38,000 nt of DNA from Deinococcus sp. LM3 (GTDB lineage Bacteria; Deinococcota; Deinococci; Deinococcales; Deinococcaceae). The position numbers and the translations under genes are program-made. Location: assembly GCF_002017875.1 (NCBI RefSeq), contig NZ_MUFV01000001.1, positions 970,001 through 1,008,000 of the forward strand, read 5' to 3'. The notes under the pieces were generated by a model. The model was given only the letters and a program-made list of their open reading frames with translations. It did not search any database and was not told the DNA's origin. Below, in pieces: positions 9,414 to 17,586 of this stretch; positions within the stretch are counted from its first letter, which is position 1, and every line of letters starts with the position of its first letter.

Positions 9414-9983
9414 TCACTGCACCTTCGAGAAGATCAGCGTGTCGCGCAGTCGCGTGTGATCGCGGGGGTCCACGTCGTCGTTCACGAGGTGGGCGTCGAG
9501 GGTGTACCCCAGCGCGGCGGGGATGCGGGCGCTGCGTTCGTTCTGCGGGTCGCAGCGGATCTCCAGGCGGCGCAGGCGCAGGGTGTTCAGGGCGAGGTCC
9601 GTCAGCGCCTGCGCGACCTCGCGGGCGTAGCCGCGCCCGGTGTGCGGCGTGGCGATCCAGTACCCGATCTCGCCGCGCGGAATCAGCCAGTTCAGGGCGT
9701 GGTAACCACTGCTGCCGATCAGCCGGGTGCCGCTGGCGTCCCAGACGTGGTAGCGCAGGTTCTCGCGCGTGTCGAACCGCTCGGCGGCGGAGCGCAGGTT
9801 CTCGCGCGAGGCGTCCTCGGTCATGGGATGCTGCGCCCAGTGCATCCAGCGTTGCAATTCGGGCAGCGAGGAGTTCACGGCGTCCACCAGCGCGCGCGCG
9901 TCGGCCGGGTCGGGGCGGCGCAGCAGCAGGCGGTCGGTGCGCAGTTCGGCAGGAACGGCGTTCAGGGATTCGGCGGTGACCAT
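9414..9983 (-). CDS. GNAT-family acetyltransferase (RimJ/RimL-like)
   Basis: 189 residues, with LRTDRLLLRRPDPADARALVDAV at the N-terminus, GEIGYWIATPHTGRGYAREVAQALTDLAL (acetyl-CoA loop T-G-R-G-Y-A) in the middle and RLEIRCDPQNERSARIPAALGYTL near the end. This is the full RimJ/RimL-type pattern. Substrates of such proteins range from ribosomal-protein N-termini to small amines. ATG 9983 follows a TACACT box by 7 nt; the upstream in-frame extension looks non-coding. Confidence 0.88.
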   Translation of the reverse strand: MVTAESLNAVPAELRTDRLLLRRPDPADARALVDAVNSSLPELQRWMHWAQHPMTEDASRENLRSAAERFDTRENLRYHVWDASGTRLIGSSGYHALNWLIPRGEIGYWIATPHTGRGYAREVAQALTDLALNTLRLRRLEIRCDPQNERSARIPAALGYTLDAHLVNDDVDPRDHTRLRDTLIFSKVQ

Positions 9984-9990
9984 GCCCGGC

Positions 9991-9996
9991 AGTGTA
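9991..9996 (-). promoter_or_regulatory. Leaderless -10 box (TACACT)
   Basis: TACACT on the minus strand, 7 nt before ATG 9983. Confidence 0.6.
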
Positions 9997-10060
9997 GTGA
10001 CCGCGCGGCGGGGCGTGCCACCCGCCGGATAGCCTACCCGGGCGGTTCCGGCGGCCCCTT

Positions 10061-10366
10061 CTAGCGTGCGGGCACGGAGGGACGCGCCGGGTGGCGGGCG
10101 GTCACGTCCAGGTACGCCAGCCGCATCAGCTGCCAGCGTTTCATGCCCGGAAACTGCCGGGCCTTGCCTTTTATGCGGCGTTCCAGGGCAGCGCGGTTTC
10201 CGCTGCACGCCGCCAGCAGGCGCGCCTCCCAGTACACTTCCTGCGCGCCGTCACGCCGGGTCGCGCCCGACGTGATCGTGGGGCGGTTTCCCCGCCTGAA
10301 CACCTGCGCACCCAGCGCGAGCGCCGCGGCGCCCACCAGTCCCAGTCCCAGAGTTGTCAGGATCAC
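10061..10366 (-). CDS. Small membrane-anchored hypothetical protein
   Basis: About 101 residues. One N-terminal hydrophobic segment (LTTLGLGLVGAAALALGAQVF) is followed by a basic, probably cytoplasmic part (RRGNRP, RRIKGKARQFPGMKRWQL). No family is recognised. GTG 10366 is chosen over the in-frame GTG two codons upstream because a TAGGGT box lies exactly 6 nt before it. Confidence 0.6.
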   Translation of the reverse strand: MILTTLGLGLVGAAALALGAQVFRRGNRPTITSGATRRDGAQEVYWEARLLAACSGNRAALERRIKGKARQFPGMKRWQLMRLAYLDVTARHPARPSVPAR

Positions 10367-10372
10367 CCTCAC

Positions 10373-10378
10373 ACCCTA
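10373..10378 (-). promoter_or_regulatory. Leaderless -10 box (TAGGGT)
   Basis: TAGGGT on the minus strand, 6 nt before GTG 10366. Confidence 0.5.
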
Positions 10379-10444
10379 CCCGGCCGGGGTCGGGGGCGAC
10401 AGCGAATTTTCCACACACCCGGTACAGAAAGGGGGCAGGAGGGA

Positions 10445-10491
10445 AGCGGGGAAGGGGGCAGCCGTATCGTTGCGCTGCCCCCTTCCCCGCT
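10445..10491 (-). terminator. Terminator of the VanW-domain gene
   Basis: A perfect 17-bp stem (AGCGGGGAAGGGGGCAG with CTGCCCCCTTCCCCGCT) and a 13-nt loop, 25 bp beyond the minus-strand stop. There is no long T-tract. Confidence 0.7.
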
Positions 10492-10515
10492 TGCTGTATC
10501 CCGGTGCGGCGGCCC

Positions 10516-11667
10516 TTACTGCTTGAGGCGCGGGTCGGCGGGGTTCACGCCGTACACGGCGCCCCAGGGTTTGTACACGCTTTTCAGGGTGTCGCTGCTG
10601 ACGGTCTTGCCGCCGACCTTGATGGTCCGTTTGATGACGCTGGTCATGCCCTGCATGGGCTGGTCGAGCAGGCGGCGACTGCCGGGGGCCACGCGGTCGT
10701 CGGGGCTGTAACTGGGTTCGGCGGGCGCCTTGAAGTCCGTGATGACCGGCCGACTGACCGTGACCTCGCGGCCGGTGTTCGCGCCGAACACGTCGAAGCG
10801 CAGCGTCTCGCGCGCGGTATCCCAGCTGGCCTGGATGAACAGGTGCTGGCCGGTGTCGTTCTTCATGCGCAGGTTCTTGCTGGGTGCATACACGGTGGCC
10901 TCGTACCCGACGGGGTCGTAGTACTTCACGCGGTGGCTGTGCTCGTGGCGCTCGGTGATGGGCAGGCCCGCCTGGTACAGCGCGCGGAAGACGGTGGTGC
11001 TGACCTGGCAGATGCCGCCGCCGTCCTCCTTGGTCAGGGTGCCGCCGCTGATCACGAAGCCCTTGACGAAGCCGGTGCTGGCGTCGATCTGCCCGATTTC
11101 CTCGTTGAAGTTGAATTCGTGGCCGGGCGCGATGAAGAAGTTATCCAGTTTGCTGGCCCCTACCAGGATGTTCTTCTCGCGGAAGTCCGGGCTGCCCGCG
11201 TAACTGCTCTGGCCGGTCGCGACGTGCCACAGGACGCCGCGTTTGGCGAGGAGTTTCACGCTGCGGGCGGGCACGGCGCGTTTGACGACGACCTGCGCGG
11301 TGTCCTTGCCCGCCAGGATGGCTTTCAGGAGGTTGGCCTTGGTGGCGGCGCGGTTCAGCGTCCAGCCGGTCTGGTCGGTGGCGACCCAGCTGCCGCTGAC
11401 GTTGCGGAACACGGCGGGCTTGGCGTTGCGGGCGTTGATGGTCTGCTCCATCCGGTCGAGGATGGGCGTGATGGTGGTGCTGAGGCGCTTCACCTTCCGG
11501 GTCGCCTTGACGCTGGCGGCGGGCACCGCCCAGGATTTCACGATGGGGGTGGTCTTCAGCTCACCCTTGCGGATGGTGCTGGCCTCGTCTTTCAGGATCA
11601 GTTTGAAGTCGGCGGCGTGCGCCGAGGCGACCAGGGCGAGGGTCAGGGTGGTCAGGAGACGCTTCAC
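10516..11667 (-). CDS. VanW-family exported protein
   Basis: 383 residues with a short signal peptide (LLTTLTLALVASAHA, probable cleavage after AHA). The VanW domain is recognisable in the middle: FREKNILVGASKLDNFFIAPGHEFNFNEEIG, then GTLTKEDGGGICQVSTTVFRALYQAGLPITERHEHSHRV, with the hallmark GGGICQVSTTVFRA. The preceding part resembles the peptidoglycan-binding-like segment often found before VanW. A terminal region with EVTVSRPVITDF and VIKRTIKVGGK could be a G5-like domain. Proteins of this type are cell-wall associated, but their chemistry is unknown. GTG 11667 lies 7 nt after a TAGGCT box. Confidence 0.88.
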   Translation of the reverse strand: MKRLLTTLTLALVASAHAADFKLILKDEASTIRKGELKTTPIVKSWAVPAASVKATRKVKRLSTTITPILDRMEQTINARNAKPAVFRNVSGSWVATDQTGWTLNRAATKANLLKAILAGKDTAQVVVKRAVPARSVKLLAKRGVLWHVATGQSSYAGSPDFREKNILVGASKLDNFFIAPGHEFNFNEEIGQIDASTGFVKGFVISGGTLTKEDGGGICQVSTTVFRALYQAGLPITERHEHSHRVKYYDPVGYEATVYAPSKNLRMKNDTGQHLFIQASWDTARETLRFDVFGANTGREVTVSRPVITDFKAPAEPSYSPDDRVAPGSRRLLDQPMQGMTSVIKRTIKVGGKTVSSDTLKSVYKPWGAVYGVNPADPRLKQ

Positions 11668-11674
11668 GTCTCTC

Positions 11675-11680
11675 AGCCTA
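11675..11680 (-). promoter_or_regulatory. Leaderless -10 box (TAGGCT) of the VanW gene
   Basis: TAGGCT on the minus strand, 7 nt before GTG 11667. Confidence 0.55.
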
Positions 11681-11745
11681 GGCTGGGCGGTCTGACGGGC
11701 CGTGAGGTGAGGTTGCGCTATTGCTGACCTGCCTTTGCGGTGGGC

Positions 11746-12872
11746 TTAGGGAATCAGGGGTTCCAGGCTCGCCAGCCGCTCCCGCAGGGTCTGCGCGTCC
11801 GGCGCGACGAGGTTGATGTGCCCCACCTTCCGCCCGTGCCGGTGCGCCTTGTGGTACAGGTGCACGCGCGTGCCGCTCAGGGCGTCGATGGCGGCCCAGT
11901 CGGGCGTCAGCGGCTGGCCGTCCGGGCCGTCCACGCCGACCACGTTCACCATCGCGCAGGGCAGCAGCGGCGCCCAGTCGGTCAGGGGGAGGCCCAGCAC
12001 AGCCCGCACCTGCGCCTCGAACTGACTGATCCCGCCGCCGTCCTGCGTGAGGTGGCCGCTGTTGTGCACGCGCGGCGCGACCTCGTTCACCAGCAGGTCG
12101 CCGCCGGGCAGCACGAAGAATTCCAGGGTGATCAGGCCCTCCAGGTTCCAGGCGTCCGCGACGGCGCGGGCCAGTTCACGGGCGCGGACTTCGGTGCTGC
12201 CGGGCACCTGCGCGGGGTACACACTGGTGCGCAGGATGCCGTTCCGGTGGACGTTTTCCACCAGCGGCCCGAACGCCACCTGCCCGTCCGGGCTGCGGGC
12301 CACGCCCAGGCTGACCTCGCGCTCGAAAGCCACGAAGCCCTCCAGCACGCACGGCACGCGGCCCAGGTCGTCCCAGGCGGCGCGCAGTTCGGCGTCCGTG
12401 TTCACGCGGGCCTGCCCCTTGCCGTCGTACCCGAGTTCGCTGGTCTTCAGGATGCCGCGCCCGCCCACGCGGTCCAGGGCGCCGTGCAGGTCGCCTTCCG
12501 CCTCGATGACCTCGAAAGGTGCGGTGGTGGCCCCCGCCTCGCGCAGGGCCTGTTTCTCGCGGGCGCGGTGCTTGCTGCGGGCCAGCAGCGACCCTGCCGG
12601 GCGCACCGGCACCCGGCCCTCCAGCGCGGCCAGCGCCTCGACCGGGATGTTCTCGAATTCCAGGGTCACGGCGTCACACGCGGCCAGTTCGTCCAGCCCG
12701 GCCGGGTCGGTGTACGGCGCGCACAGGTGCCGGGCGCACAGCCGCGCCGGGGCCTGCGGGTCGGGTTCCAGCACCGTCACGCGCACGCCCAGCGGAATGG
12801 CGGCCAGCGCCAGCATCTGCGCCAGCTGCCCGCCGCCCAGGATGCCCAGCGTCCGTCCGCTGCCCGGCGCGG

Positions 12873-12876
<4 letters not shown>
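11746..12876 (-). CDS. purK: N5-carboxyaminoimidazole ribonucleotide synthase (PurK)
   Basis: 376 residues. This ATP-grasp enzyme carboxylates AIR to N5-CAIR in purine synthesis. Motifs include TLGILGGGQLAQMLALAAIPLG at the N-terminus, TLEFENIP near residue 75, GGRGILKTSELGYDGKGQ (ATP-binding glycine loop), CVLEGFVAFEREVSL, and LEFFVLPGGDLLVNEVAPRVHNSGHLTQD holding the metal-binding Glu and Asn. The ATG overlaps the purE stop (ATGA), giving the usual purEK operon on the minus strand. Confidence 0.95.
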
Positions 12877-13403
<527 letters not shown>

Positions 13404-13410
13404 GGCCCGC

Positions 13411-13416
13411 ATCCTA
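13411..13416 (-). promoter_or_regulatory. Leaderless -10 box (TAGGAT) of purEK
   Basis: TAGGAT on the minus strand, 7 nt before GTG 13403. It is back to back with the folC promoter. Confidence 0.6.
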
Positions 13417-13463
13417 CCCGGCCCGGCCGGGTCCGCGCCTCACCCTGTCCGGCCGGGGCGCGC

Positions 13464-13469
13464 TAGCCT
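13464..13469 (+). promoter_or_regulatory. Leaderless -10 box (TAGCCT) of folC
   Basis: TAGCCT followed by 6 nt and GTG 13476. Confidence 0.6.
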
Positions 13470-13475
13470 GCGCGG

Positions 13476-14681
13476 GTGAACGCCGAGCACGACGACGACC
13501 CCGCCCGCCTCTCCCCCACGCGCCCGGACTACGACTGGCTGTACTCCCGGACCCGCGCGGGCCGGGCGCGCGGACCGCACGGCGCGGCGGCGCTGCTGGC
13601 GCAGCTGGGCGACCCGCAGCAGTCCTTCCCGAGCGTCCGGGTGATCGGCACGAACGGCAAGGGCAGCACCTGCGCCATGCTGGAGGCGGGCCTGCTGGCC
13701 TCGGGCGTGACGGTGGGCCGCTTCACCAGTCCGCACCTGACGCACTTCGAGGAGCGGGTGCGCGTGAACGGCGCAGACCTCCCGCCCGCCCGCACCGGCG
13801 CGTTCATCGCGTGGGCGCAGACGCAAGCGCCGGACGCCGCGTTCTTCGACCTGACCCTGGCCCTGGCCTGCCAGGAATTCGCGCGGGCGGGCGTGGAGGT
13901 CGCCGTGATGGAGGCCGGCGTGGGCGGCCGCAGCGACGCCACGCAGGCCCTGACGCGCGTGGCGGCGACCGTCATCACGAACGTGGACCTCGATCACGTG
14001 GGCGTGCTGGGCGGCACCGTGGAAGCCATCGCCGCAGACAAGGCCGGGGCCGCCCAGCCCGGCGTACCCCTGCTGACCACCGCGACCGGCGCGGCGCTGG
14101 ACGTGATCGCCGCCGCCGCGCAGGCCGGGGCTCCCCTGCTGACCCCGGACACCCACCCGGACCTGTTCGCGCTGCCGCACCCGCCCCGGCTGGAGGGACC
14201 GCACCAGCAGCGCAACGCCGCGCTGGCCGCCGCGACCCTCCGCACCCTCGGGTACGGGCCGGGCGTGGACGCCGCCCTGAACGCCGCGCACCCCGCCCGC
14301 CTGGAACGCTTTCAGGTGAACGGCCGCACGGTCCTGATCGACGGGGCGCACAACCCGCACGCCACCCGCGCCCTGGCCGATGCCCTGCAGGGCACGGGCG
14401 TTCACACGCTGCTGTTCGGGAATCTGGCGCGCAAGGATACCGCCGCCACCCTGGCCCCGCTGCTGCCGCTGACCCCGCAGCGGGTGTTCACCGCGCCCGG
14501 CGACCTCGCCACGCCCCCCCAGGAACTCGCCGCCACGCACGGCGGAGAGGCCATCCCCGACATGACGGCCGCCCTGAGCCGCGCTCTGACCCTCACCCCG
14601 CCCGGCGGCACGCTGCTGGTGACCGGCAGCCTGTACCTCGCCGGACACGTCCGGGCGCAGCTGCTGGCCCTCACGCCCTGA
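13476..14681 (+). CDS. folC: Folylpolyglutamate synthase / dihydrofolate synthase
   Basis: 401 residues of the Mur-ligase superfamily. It adds glutamate to folates, and in many bacteria also to dihydropteroate. The P-loop VIGTNGKGSTCAML is near residue 53, followed by TSPHLTHFEERVRVNG, MEAGVGGRSDATQAL, VITNVDLDHVGVLG (DHVxxLG) and the C-terminal domain start VLIDGAHNPHATRAL. All family blocks are present and uninterrupted. GTG start by the leaderless rule. Confidence 0.94.
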   Translation: MNAEHDDDPARLSPTRPDYDWLYSRTRAGRARGPHGAAALLAQLGDPQQSFPSVRVIGTNGKGSTCAMLEAGLLASGVTVGRFTSPHLTHFEERVRVNGADLPPARTGAFIAWAQTQAPDAAFFDLTLALACQEFARAGVEVAVMEAGVGGRSDATQALTRVAATVITNVDLDHVGVLGGTVEAIAADKAGAAQPGVPLLTTATGAALDVIAAAAQAGAPLLTPDTHPDLFALPHPPRLEGPHQQRNAALAAATLRTLGYGPGVDAALNAAHPARLERFQVNGRTVLIDGAHNPHATRALADALQGTGVHTLLFGNLARKDTAATLAPLLPLTPQRVFTAPGDLATPPQELAATHGGEAIPDMTAALSRALTLTPPGGTLLVTGSLYLAGHVRAQLLALTP

Positions 14682-14688
14682 ACCCGGC

Positions 14689-14717
14689 TTGACAGAACGT
14701 ACACCCGCCCGTATACT
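14689..14717 (+). promoter_or_regulatory. Sigma-70-type promoter of tRNA-Lys
   Basis: A perfect TTGACA (14689-14694), a 17-bp spacer and TATACT (14712-14717), 12 bp before the tRNA 5' end. It is one of the strongest canonical promoters in the window. Confidence 0.85.
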
Positions 14718-14729
14718 TCCCCTCGCTCT

Positions 14730-14805
<76 letters not shown>

Positions 14806-14811
14806 GAACAG

Positions 14812-14836
14812 ACCCCCACCCCGCGTGGGGGTTTCT
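14812..14836 (+). terminator. Terminator of tRNA-Lys
   Basis: ACCCCCAC pairs with GTGGGGGT over a CCCGC loop and is followed by TTTCT, seven bases after the CCA end. Confidence 0.8.
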
Positions 14837-14956
14837 GCTTGCGGGGGTTCAGCGTGCTGTGGGCTGGCGCTCATGCGGCGGGACATGTGTTCATGTGGCG
14901 TTGGCTCGGTGGGTCTTGTTACGGGGTGCGGCGCGGCGGGGTGGTCTGGTGGGGGC

Positions 14957-15343
14957 ATGACGAACGATCAGCAGACGACCACACAGGCTTTCATGGCCGC
15001 GTTGCAGGCGGCGGAATCGACGGGGGACGTGTCGGCCCTGCTGGCGCTGCACGCGCCGGACGTGACCCTGCACAACCTAACGCAGCAGACCTGGGAGGGT
15101 GAGGCGGGCGCGCGGGCGTTCTGGGAGACGTACCTGGGGAACTTCGAGGAGATCCGCAGCGAGTTCACGCACAGCCACGAGGCGGACGGGCTGGGCGTCA
15201 TGGAGTGGACGGCGTCCGGGCGGCTCCGGGGCGGGCATCCGGTGGAGTACCGGGGGGTCAGCCTGATCGAACTGAGCGGCGGGAAGGTCGCAGCTTTCCG
15301 CACGTACTACGACAGCGCGGCGTTCCTGGTGGCACCGGCCTGA
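14957..15343 (+). CDS. SnoaL/NTF2-like protein
   Basis: 128 residues with the cone-shaped NTF2-fold pattern: QAFMAALQAAESTGDVSALLALHAPDVTLHN, WEGEAGARAFWETYLGNFEEIRSEF and VEYRGVSLIELSGGKVAAFRTYYDSAAF. Members are small-molecule isomerases, hydrolases or binding proteins, and the ligand is unknown. ATG 14957 is chosen as the first residue of the fold; the long in-frame upstream extension shows no similarity. Confidence 0.8.
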   Translation: MTNDQQTTTQAFMAALQAAESTGDVSALLALHAPDVTLHNLTQQTWEGEAGARAFWETYLGNFEEIRSEFTHSHEADGLGVMEWTASGRLRGGHPVEYRGVSLIELSGGKVAAFRTYYDSAAFLVAPA

Positions 15344-15359
15344 CGGCGGGCGGGGCGGG

Positions 15360-15365
15360 TACACT
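15360..15365 (+). promoter_or_regulatory. Leaderless -10 box (TACACT) of rlmB
   Basis: TACACT followed by 6 nt and ATG 15372. Confidence 0.65.
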
Positions 15366-15371
15366 GCCCTC

Positions 15372-16082
15372 ATGTTGCTGTACGGTCGGAATCCGGTTTT
15401 AGAGGCGCTTCAGGACGGTCGTGTGTCCGAGGTGCTGGTGGCGCGCGGGGTGGAGGAAGCGTTCGTGGCGCAGCTCAAGGCGACGGGCGTGCGTCTGCGC
15501 TTCGCGCCGCGTATCGAACTCGATCAGCTGGCGGGCACCACGCAGCACCAGGGCGTGATGGCCGAGGTCGAGGACATGACCTGGGCCGAGGTGGACGACA
15601 TCCTGGCGCTGGCCGAGGAGCGCGGTGAGGACCTGCTGATCGTGCTGCTGGACGGCATCACGGACCCCCGGAATTTCGGGGCGATCATCCGCAGCGCGGA
15701 GGTGCTGGGCGCGCACGGCGTGGTCGTCGAGGAACGCCGCAGCGCACCGCTGTCGCCGGTCGTGGCGAAGACGGCGGCGGGGGCCACGAGTTACCTGCCA
15801 GTCGCGCAGACGAAGAACCTGCCGCGCCTGATCGAGCAGCTCAAGCAGGAGAACGTGTGGGTGTACGGCGCGGCGGGCGAGGCGGCCGAGGACGTGCGCC
15901 GCATCGATTTCAGCGGGAAGGTCGCGCTGGTGATCGGCGCGGAAGGCGAGGGCATGCGCCGGCTGGTCCGTGAGAAGTGCGACGCACTGGTCAGCATTCC
16001 GGTGCGCGGGCGGGTGCAGAGCCTGAACGCGTCGGTCGCGGCGGGCATCCTGCTGTTCGAGGCGACGCGGGGCCGGTCTTGA
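15372..16082 (+). CDS. rlmB: SPOUT rRNA 2'-O-methyltransferase (TrmH family, RlmB-like)
   Basis: 236 residues. The N-terminal substrate-binding domain begins LLYGRNPVLEAL, the hallmark of RlmB. The SPOUT trefoil-knot domain carries VLLDGITDPRNFGAIIRSAEVLGAHGVV (motif 1, with Asn and Arg), LVIGAEGEGMRRLVREKCDALVSIP (motif 2) and VQSLNASVAAGILLFEA (motif 3). RlmB methylates G2251 in the peptidyl-transferase P-loop of 23S rRNA; family members with other targets exist. The stop overlaps the next gene by TTGA. Confidence 0.9.
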   Translation: MLLYGRNPVLEALQDGRVSEVLVARGVEEAFVAQLKATGVRLRFAPRIELDQLAGTTQHQGVMAEVEDMTWAEVDDILALAEERGEDLLIVLLDGITDPRNFGAIIRSAEVLGAHGVVVEERRSAPLSPVVAKTAAGATSYLPVAQTKNLPRLIEQLKQENVWVYGAAGEAAEDVRRIDFSGKVALVIGAEGEGMRRLVREKCDALVSIPVRGRVQSLNASVAAGILLFEATRGRS

Positions 16083-16975
16083 CCCTGCGCGTCGAGCGGG
16101 TGTCCAGCCCCGCCTTCGAGCTGGAGATCCTGCCGGAGATGGGGGCCAGCATCCTGAACCTGCGGGCCGCGTCGGGCCGTCCGGTCATGCGGCCCGTGCC
16201 GCTGGAGTCGGTACTGACCAGCAGCCAGTGCGCGAGTTTCACGCTGCTGCCGTTCAGTAACCGCATCCGGGACGCGCGCTTCGTGTTCGGCGGGCAGGAG
16301 GTCGCGCTCCGCGTGAACACCGACGACGGTCTGGCGCAGCACGGCGACGTCCGGAACCGCCCGTGGCAGTTGCAGGAGCGTTCGGACACCCACCTGCGCT
16401 ACGGCTTCGACAGCCGGGCCTTCCCGGACCTCAACTGGCCGTGGGCGTTCACGGCACAGATCGAGTACCGCCTGCACGGCCCGCACTTCGACACGACCCT
16501 GACCCTCACGAACGCCGACGACCGGGACATGCCGGCCGGGATGGGCCTGCACCCGTACTACGTGCGCGTGCAGGACGGTGTGGACGCCACCTTGCAGCTG
16601 GGCGCAGACCTGAAGTACGACACCGACGAACGCCTGCTGACCGTGGGCGGCGCGCGGCCCGTCCGTCCGGACGAGGACTACCGCACGCCCAGCCCGGTCG
16701 GCGGGCGCTTCATTGACGGCACGTACACGGCCTGGGACGGCCTGACCCGCCTGGACTGGGGAGTGCGGGCGCTGACGGTCACGGCCGACAACGTGTACTC
16801 GCACTCGGTGGTGTTCACCGCGCCGGACGGCAGCCTCGCGCTGGAACCCGTCTCGCACGCCACGGACGCCTTCAACCTCGCGGCGCAGGGCGTGGCCGGC
16901 GTGGACTCGCGCACCCTGTCGCCGGGGCAGAATCTGGCCGGGACGGTGCGCGTGACCCTGGAAGGCGACTGGTAA
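16079..16975 (+). CDS. Aldose 1-epimerase-like protein
   Basis: About 298 residues with the galactose-mutarotase fold pattern: EMGASILNLRAASGRPVMRPV, TLLPFSNRIRDARF, a histidine in GLAQHGDVRNRPW, the central GMGLHPYYVRV with the proposed catalytic His, and LALEPVSHATDAFNL with the proposed catalytic Glu. It would interconvert sugar anomers, but many paralogues have unknown substrates. The TTG at 16079 is used as start because it overlaps the upstream TGA (TTGA) and gives the full fold. An ATG at 16139 would cut into it. Confidence 0.85.
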   Translation: MTLRVERVSSPAFELEILPEMGASILNLRAASGRPVMRPVPLESVLTSSQCASFTLLPFSNRIRDARFVFGGQEVALRVNTDDGLAQHGDVRNRPWQLQERSDTHLRYGFDSRAFPDLNWPWAFTAQIEYRLHGPHFDTTLTLTNADDRDMPAGMGLHPYYVRVQDGVDATLQLGADLKYDTDERLLTVGGARPVRPDEDYRTPSPVGGRFIDGTYTAWDGLTRLDWGVRALTVTADNVYSHSVVFTAPDGSLALEPVSHATDAFNLAAQGVAGVDSRTLSPGQNLAGTVRVTLEGDW

Positions 16976-16990
16976 ACCCGGCCCGGCTCA

Positions 16991-17145
16991 TACGGGTTCC
17001 GTTTGTTTCGCTGACAACCCGGGACAGCACCGGGTTGCCAGCTCCACGTCCGGAACCCGTTTCTCTCCCACTCTGCGGGGCAGCTCTACGAGTCGCATCC
17101 GCTCGGATTGAACGGTCTTTGCAGCCCATTCAATCGGAGTCCGGC
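16991..17145 (+). mobile_element. MITE-like element, copy C (155 bp)
   Basis: It starts TACGGGTTCCGTTTG and ends CAATCGGAGTCCGGC, an altered CCGTA end. TCA flanks both sides (16988-16990 and 17146-17148), and the right TCA is the minus-strand TGA stop of the small gene that follows. It contains the family stem (GATTGAACGG...CATTCAATC) and an insert in the middle. Confidence 0.75.
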
Positions 17146-17421
17146 TCAGGCGGTGGCGAGCAGCACGCCGCGAATGTCGCGGATCTCGAATTCGCGGCGG
17201 TCGCGGCTGCCCATCCAGCGCAGCGCCTCGAGCAGATCGTCGGTTTCCTTCATGACTTCCGGTTGGCCGGTGTACCCGGTCCACACGACGCGGTAGGCGC
17301 GCGGCGCGGCCGGAGCCGTCCAGCGTTCCCCTTCGTCCTCTTTCACGAATGCTCTCGACATCCCCCCAATCTGCGCGCCGGTCATGACGTGCGGGTGGGC
17401 CGTACGTTCAGGGAACTTCAT
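17146..17421 (-). CDS. Small hypothetical protein between two MITE copies
   Basis: About 91 residues from ATG 17421; MTGAQ at residue 13 and MSRAFVKEDEGERW at residue 21 are alternative starts. The SRAFVKED segment resembles the N-terminus seen in some GreB-like proteins, but no Gre domain follows, so no function is proposed. The rest (YRVVWTGYTGQPEVMKETDDLLEALRWMGSRDRREFEIRDIRGVLL) could be a small alpha/beta domain. It is bracketed by copies C and D of the MITE in the same orientation. Confidence 0.6.
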   Translation of the reverse strand: MKFPERTAHPHVMTGAQIGGMSRAFVKEDEGERWTAPAAPRAYRVVWTGYTGQPEVMKETDDLLEALRWMGSRDRREFEIRDIRGVLLATA

Positions 17422-17452
17422 GCCCGGTCCGGACAGTGCCGGGCAGCCGTCA

Positions 17453-17586
17453 TACGGATTCCGTTTGTTTCGCCGACAATCCGGAACTTCACCGGATTGC
17501 CGGCTCCACGTCCGGAGGGGGGTATTGCTCCCACTCGCTCCGCTCGGATTGAATGGGCTTTGCAGCCCATTCAATCGGAGTCCGTA
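17453..17586 (+). mobile_element. MITE-like element, copy D (134 bp)
   Basis: A full-length copy running TACGGATTCCGTTTG to CAATCGGAGTCCGTA, flanked by TCA at 17450-17452 and 17587-17589. The right TCA is the TGA stop of the HtrA-like gene on the minus strand. Two internal hairpins are present: CAATCCGG...CCGGATTG, and ATTGAATGGGCTTTGCAGCCCATTCAAT. Confidence 0.85.
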